Assembly: GCA_934196075.1 (NCBI GenBank)
Contig: CAKPVW010000045.1
Coordinates: 1-16,335 of the forward strand
Source of the DNA: an uncultured Anaerovibrio sp.
GTDB lineage: Bacteria; Bacillota; Negativicutes; Selenomonadales; Selenomonadaceae
Direction: 5' to 3'
DNA length: 16,335 nucleotides
Under the pieces are notes generated by a model. That model ran no database searches. It had not been told where the DNA came from and saw only the letters and a program-made list of their open reading frames with translations. This document shows, one piece after another, positions 13,812 to 16,335 of the stretch. The position numbers were made by a program, and so were the translations under genes. The first letter of the stretch is position 1. Each line of letters starts with the position of its first letter.

Positions 13812-15125
13812 ATGGCTGAGAATAAATTAACTGCCGAGGCCATGAACAGCCACGATGCAACTTTGCTTCGTGATTTGGATGATGCCTTGGCCAACTGCAT
13901 GAAATGCGGTAATTGTCAGGCTGGTTGTCCAATTTATCGGGAAACCAAAAAGGAATTTTCTGTAGCACGAGGAAAAATATCCCTGATGCAGGCTGTTCTT
14001 AGCGGTAAGCTTCCTATAAGTGCAGAATTTGACAGTATTATGGCTGCTTGCTTGAACTGTAAAACCTGTTCTGCCAACTGTCCTTGCGGCGTGCAGGCTG
14101 ATGAACTGATTCTGAGGGCTCGTCATGCTGCCATTCAGGCTAGAGGGCTTCATCCGGTGAAGAAAACTGTCTTTAAGCTGTTAAGCAATCGGCCATTGTT
14201 TAATACCGTGCTTCGTATGGGCGGCATGTTTGGCTGGCTTACCTTCAAAGATGTGCCGGACAAGAATGCTGTACTTTCCAGATTTCCGGCTCCTGGTATG
14301 GATCCTAATCGAGCTACGGCACCATTGGCCTCTACGCCATTGCGTTCTCAATATCCAGAGGTTATCAAGGTACCTAATGCCAAACATCGGGTGGCATTTT
14401 TCACAGGCTGCACTATTAATTTTATGTATACAGATATGGGGCAGGCCGTTATTGAGGTATTGAAGGAAAACGGCAACGAAATTGTTATTCCAGGCAAGCA
14501 GCATTGCTGTGGTACACCGGTTCATGTTTCTGGCGCTTTTGAAATGGCCAATGAGATGGCCAAGCACAATATAGAGGTTTTTGAAGCATGTCAAGCTGAT
14601 TATATTGTGGGTGCCTGTGGTTCCTGTGTGGAGGCATTAAAAGATTATCCTAAATGGCTGGCTGATGAGCCAGAGTGGCAGGCTAGAGCCCAAAAGATAT
14701 CTGATAAGGTGAGAGAGATTAGCCAGTATCTGGTGGAAACTGGCTATCGTAAGGATAATCTAGGGCATATCGATAAGGTGGTTACCATGCACGATCCATG
14801 TCATATGGTGCGTGGTATCAAGGTTACCCAGCAACCACGAGAAATTTTGAAGGCTATACCAGGCATAAAATTCGTAGAAATGAATGAACATGATCGGTGC
14901 TGTGGTTCTGGTGGTTCCTTCTGTCTGGCTCACTATGAGCTTTCTCGTCAGATTAACGATCGTAAATGCAGCAATATTGCTGCTACCAAGGCTGATTATG
15001 TATGCGCCAGCTGTCCAAGCTGTCGGATGCATATAACCGATGGTATTATCCAAAACAAGATGCCTCAGGTAGTATATCATCCTATTCAGCTTTTAGCAGA
15101 AGCCTATAAAAAGGGCAAAAGCTAA
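13812..15125 (+). CDS. glcF: GlcF-type (Fe-S)-binding protein with two CCG domains
   Basis: This is the electron-accepting partner of GlcD-type flavoproteins. The 437-residue protein begins with two [4Fe-4S] ferredoxin clusters: Cys29, 32, 35, 39 (CMKCGNCQAGCP) and Cys80, 83, 86, 90 (CLNCKTCSANCP). Two cysteine-rich CCG domains follow: Cys200, Cys232-Cys233-Gly, Cys269 and Cys272; then Cys330, Cys363-Cys364-Gly, Cys398, Cys401 and Cys404. Such domains are known from heterodisulfide reductase HdrB and GlpC to carry non-cubane Fe-S or quinone-linked sites. No membrane segment is obvious, so the complex is probably cytoplasmic or peripheral. It is tightly coupled to glcD, with 2 nt between stop and start, so translational coupling is likely. 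A terminator follows 23 nt after the stop. With glcD it should form a 2-hydroxyacid oxidising unit; its electron acceptor is unknown. Confidence 0.92.
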   Translation: MAENKLTAEAMNSHDATLLRDLDDALANCMKCGNCQAGCPIYRETKKEFSVARGKISLMQAVLSGKLPISAEFDSIMAACLNCKTCSANCPCGVQADELILRARHAAIQARGLHPVKKTVFKLLSNRPLFNTVLRMGGMFGWLTFKDVPDKNAVLSRFPAPGMDPNRATAPLASTPLRSQYPEVIKVPNAKHRVAFFTGCTINFMYTDMGQAVIEVLKENGNEIVIPGKQHCCGTPVHVSGAFEMANEMAKHNIEVFEACQADYIVGACGSCVEALKDYPKWLADEPEWQARAQKISDKVREISQYLVETGYRKDNLGHIDKVVTMHDPCHMVRGIKVTQQPREILKAIPGIKFVEMNEHDRCCGSGGSFCLAHYELSRQINDRKCSNIAATKADYVCASCPSCRMHITDGIIQNKMPQVVYHPIQLLAEAYKKGKS

Positions 15126-15148
15126 TCAACAATATTTATAATCATTGC

Positions 15149-15195
15149 AAAAAAATTCCGGCATAGCCTTTCTAGACTATACCGGAATTTTTCAT
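15149..15195. terminator. Bidirectional terminator between glcF and the symporter gene
   Basis: An A-rich arm with TTCCGG (15151-15161) pairs with CCGGAA and its T run (15182-15192). A further 4-bp ATAG/CTAT stem sits above a one-pair mismatch. The A tract on one side and T tract on the other serve both converging genes. Confidence 0.9.
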
Positions 15196-15222
15196 TGTTC
15201 ATAAATTTCTATGAAGAGTGGA

Positions 15223-16335
15223 TTAAAGGTGCTTTTCAGTTTCGTTGATAACACAGGTAACAGCAGCATCACCGGTGATATTAACAGTGGTGCGGAACAT
15301 ATCCAGAATACGGTCAATACCAGCTACCAGAGCCAGACCTTCCATAGGCAGACCTACGGAAAGAAGAACCATGGAGAGCATAATCAAGCCAGCACCAGGA
15401 ACACCAGCTGTACCGATGGAAGCCAGCGTACCAGTCAGGACAATCATACCCATCTGAGCCATAGTTAGGTCAATACCATAAACATTGGCAATAAACAAGG
15501 AGCATACGCCCATATAGATTGCTGTACCATCCATGTTGATGGTAGCACCCAGAGGTAATACAAAGGAAGTAATATCACGGGAACAGCCTAGTTTCTCCTG
15601 ACAATTCTTCATGTTAATAGGCAGGGTAGCTGCAGAGGAGCAGGTGGTGAAGGCAATCAAAATTGCCTCAGACATACCATTGAAGAACTTGATAGGGGAG
15701 GTGTTGCCCCAAATGCGAGCCATACTGGAATAAACAGCTACAGCGTGAATAACACTACCTAAGGCCATGCAGGCGATAACGGAAAGCAGAGGTAAAAGAA
15801 CCTTAGGACCATTTTCGGCTACTACTGGTAACAGCAAGCAGAATACACCGATAGGAGCGAACTGCATTACCATGTTGATAATCTTGTAGCTGACTTCAGC
15901 AGCTGCATCGAACCAGTCAATCAGCAGCTGGCTCTTTTTGCCGCCAACCTGAAGAATACCAACGCCAACAAACAGAGCAAAGATAATGATAGGCAAAATG
16001 TCAGCCTTGGCCATAGAAGCAACAGGGTTAGTAGGTACCATTGCAACAAATACCTGCATAATGGAAGGTGCTTCCTTTACCTTGACAGCATCGCCAGCAG
16101 TCATTTCCAGACCAATACCAGGATGGATAATACCTGCTACGGCAAAGCCGATAATAATAGCAATAGCAGTAGTGAATAAATAAATGAAAATTGTCTTAAT
16201 GCCGATACGTCCTAGCTTTTTTAAATCACCAAGACTGGTCATACCTACTACTAGAGAGGTAAAAACGATAGGTACGATAACCATCTTGATCAGGTTAATA
16301 AAAATAGTACCTATTGGTGCAATCCACCATTTAAT
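15223..16335 (-). CDS. Dicarboxylate/acidic amino acid:cation symporter (DAACS family), N-terminus outside window
   Basis: This sodium- or proton-coupled importer of glutamate, aspartate or C4-dicarboxylates is seen for 370 codons; the reading frame stays open to the window edge, so roughly the first 40-60 residues are missing. An ATG at 16284 is internal, because IAPIGTIFINLIK just before it matches the family's conserved second segment. Family motifs are clear: TTCSSAATLPIN (hairpin 1 serine-rich tip), NMDGTAIYMG, TGTLASIGTAGVPGAG (hairpin 2) and GIDRILDMFRTTVNITGD. In the last motif the residues equal to Asp390, Asp394, Arg397, Thr398 and Asn401 of GltPh are all kept; the Arg binds a side-chain carboxylate, so an acidic substrate is expected and neutral amino acids are unlikely. 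It converges on glcF across a shared terminator. The promoter is outside the window. Confidence 0.92.
   Translation of the reverse strand: MKWWIAPIGTIFINLIKMVIVPIVFTSLVVGMTSLGDLKKLGRIGIKTIFIYLFTTAIAIIIGFAVAGIIHPGIGLEMTAGDAVKVKEAPSIMQVFVAMVPTNPVASMAKADILPIIIFALFVGVGILQVGGKKSQLLIDWFDAAAEVSYKIINMVMQFAPIGVFCLLLPVVAENGPKVLLPLLSVIACMALGSVIHAVAVYSSMARIWGNTSPIKFFNGMSEAILIAFTTCSSAATLPINMKNCQEKLGCSRDITSFVLPLGATINMDGTAIYMGVCSLFIANVYGIDLTMAQMGMIVLTGTLASIGTAGVPGAGLIMLSMVLLSVGLPMEGLALVAGIDRILDMFRTTVNITGDAAVTCVINETEKHL

Noticed and set aside
12424..15125. Electron-bifurcating lactate dehydrogenase complex
   Set aside because: That complex needs etfA and etfB genes beside the dehydrogenase. None is present here, and GlcF is the immediate partner.
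16282..16284. ATG at 16284 as the start of the symporter
   Set aside because: The frame stays open upstream to the window edge and the 17 upstream residues match the family's conserved second membrane segment, so the gene is truncated by the window.
1..16335. Mobile elements, CRISPR arrays or prophage genes
   Set aside because: No transposase or integrase frames, no regularly spaced direct repeats, and no shift in base composition or codon use was seen. The tRNA at the left edge shows no attachment-site duplicate within the window.

Overview
The window looks like a chromosomal segment of a low-GC Gram-positive-lineage bacterium (Bacillota). Strong Shine-Dalgarno sites, SigA-type promoters, many intrinsic terminators and a clean SigH-type promoter all fit. 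The mix of anaerobic metabolic genes makes Clostridia or Negativicutes plausible, but no marker here settles the class. There is no mobile element, CRISPR array or rRNA. Every gap between genes is under 300 bases.

Layout. (1) 1-3634, forward: a tRNA-Lys (CUU) missing its first two bases, with its own terminator; then surE (nucleotidase), ahcY (S-adenosylhomocysteine hydrolase family) and mtaD (SAH/MTA/adenosine deaminase family), closed by a terminator. The last two form a nucleoside-thioether recycling pair. (2) 3691-5096: an RNase H with an N-terminal hybrid-binding domain, converging on a reverse-strand ZIP metal transporter whose leader carries a Fur-like box. (3) 5330-6727: a secreted class 3 lipase with an unrecognised C-terminal domain, possibly transcribed from a promoter overlapping that of the ZIP gene. 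(4) 6844-9572: a metal-resistance module. A reverse-strand ArsR/SmtB regulator lies divergent from a stand-alone HMA metallochaperone and a P1B-2 (Zn/Cd/Pb) ATPase that lacks its own HMA domain. The space between them holds overlapping divergent promoters inside an 11-bp inverted repeat, plus a second 10-bp inverted repeat. (5) 9772-10728: a ketopantoate-reductase-family oxidoreductase with its own promoter. (6) 10840-15125: a likely three-gene unit, read from a near-perfect SigH promoter. It encodes a siroheme/[4Fe-4S] sulfite-reductase-like enzyme, a GlcD-type FAD 2-hydroxyacid dehydrogenase and a GlcF-type Fe-S protein. It ends at a bidirectional terminator. (7) 15223 to the window end, reverse: a dicarboxylate/acidic amino acid:cation symporter, truncated at its N-terminus by the window edge.

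The parts most worth a second look are the SigH-driven sulfite reductase-GlcD-GlcF unit, the ahcY-mtaD pair (which may run through S-inosylhomocysteine), and the nested-palindrome control region of the split metal pump. None of them is proven novel from sequence alone.
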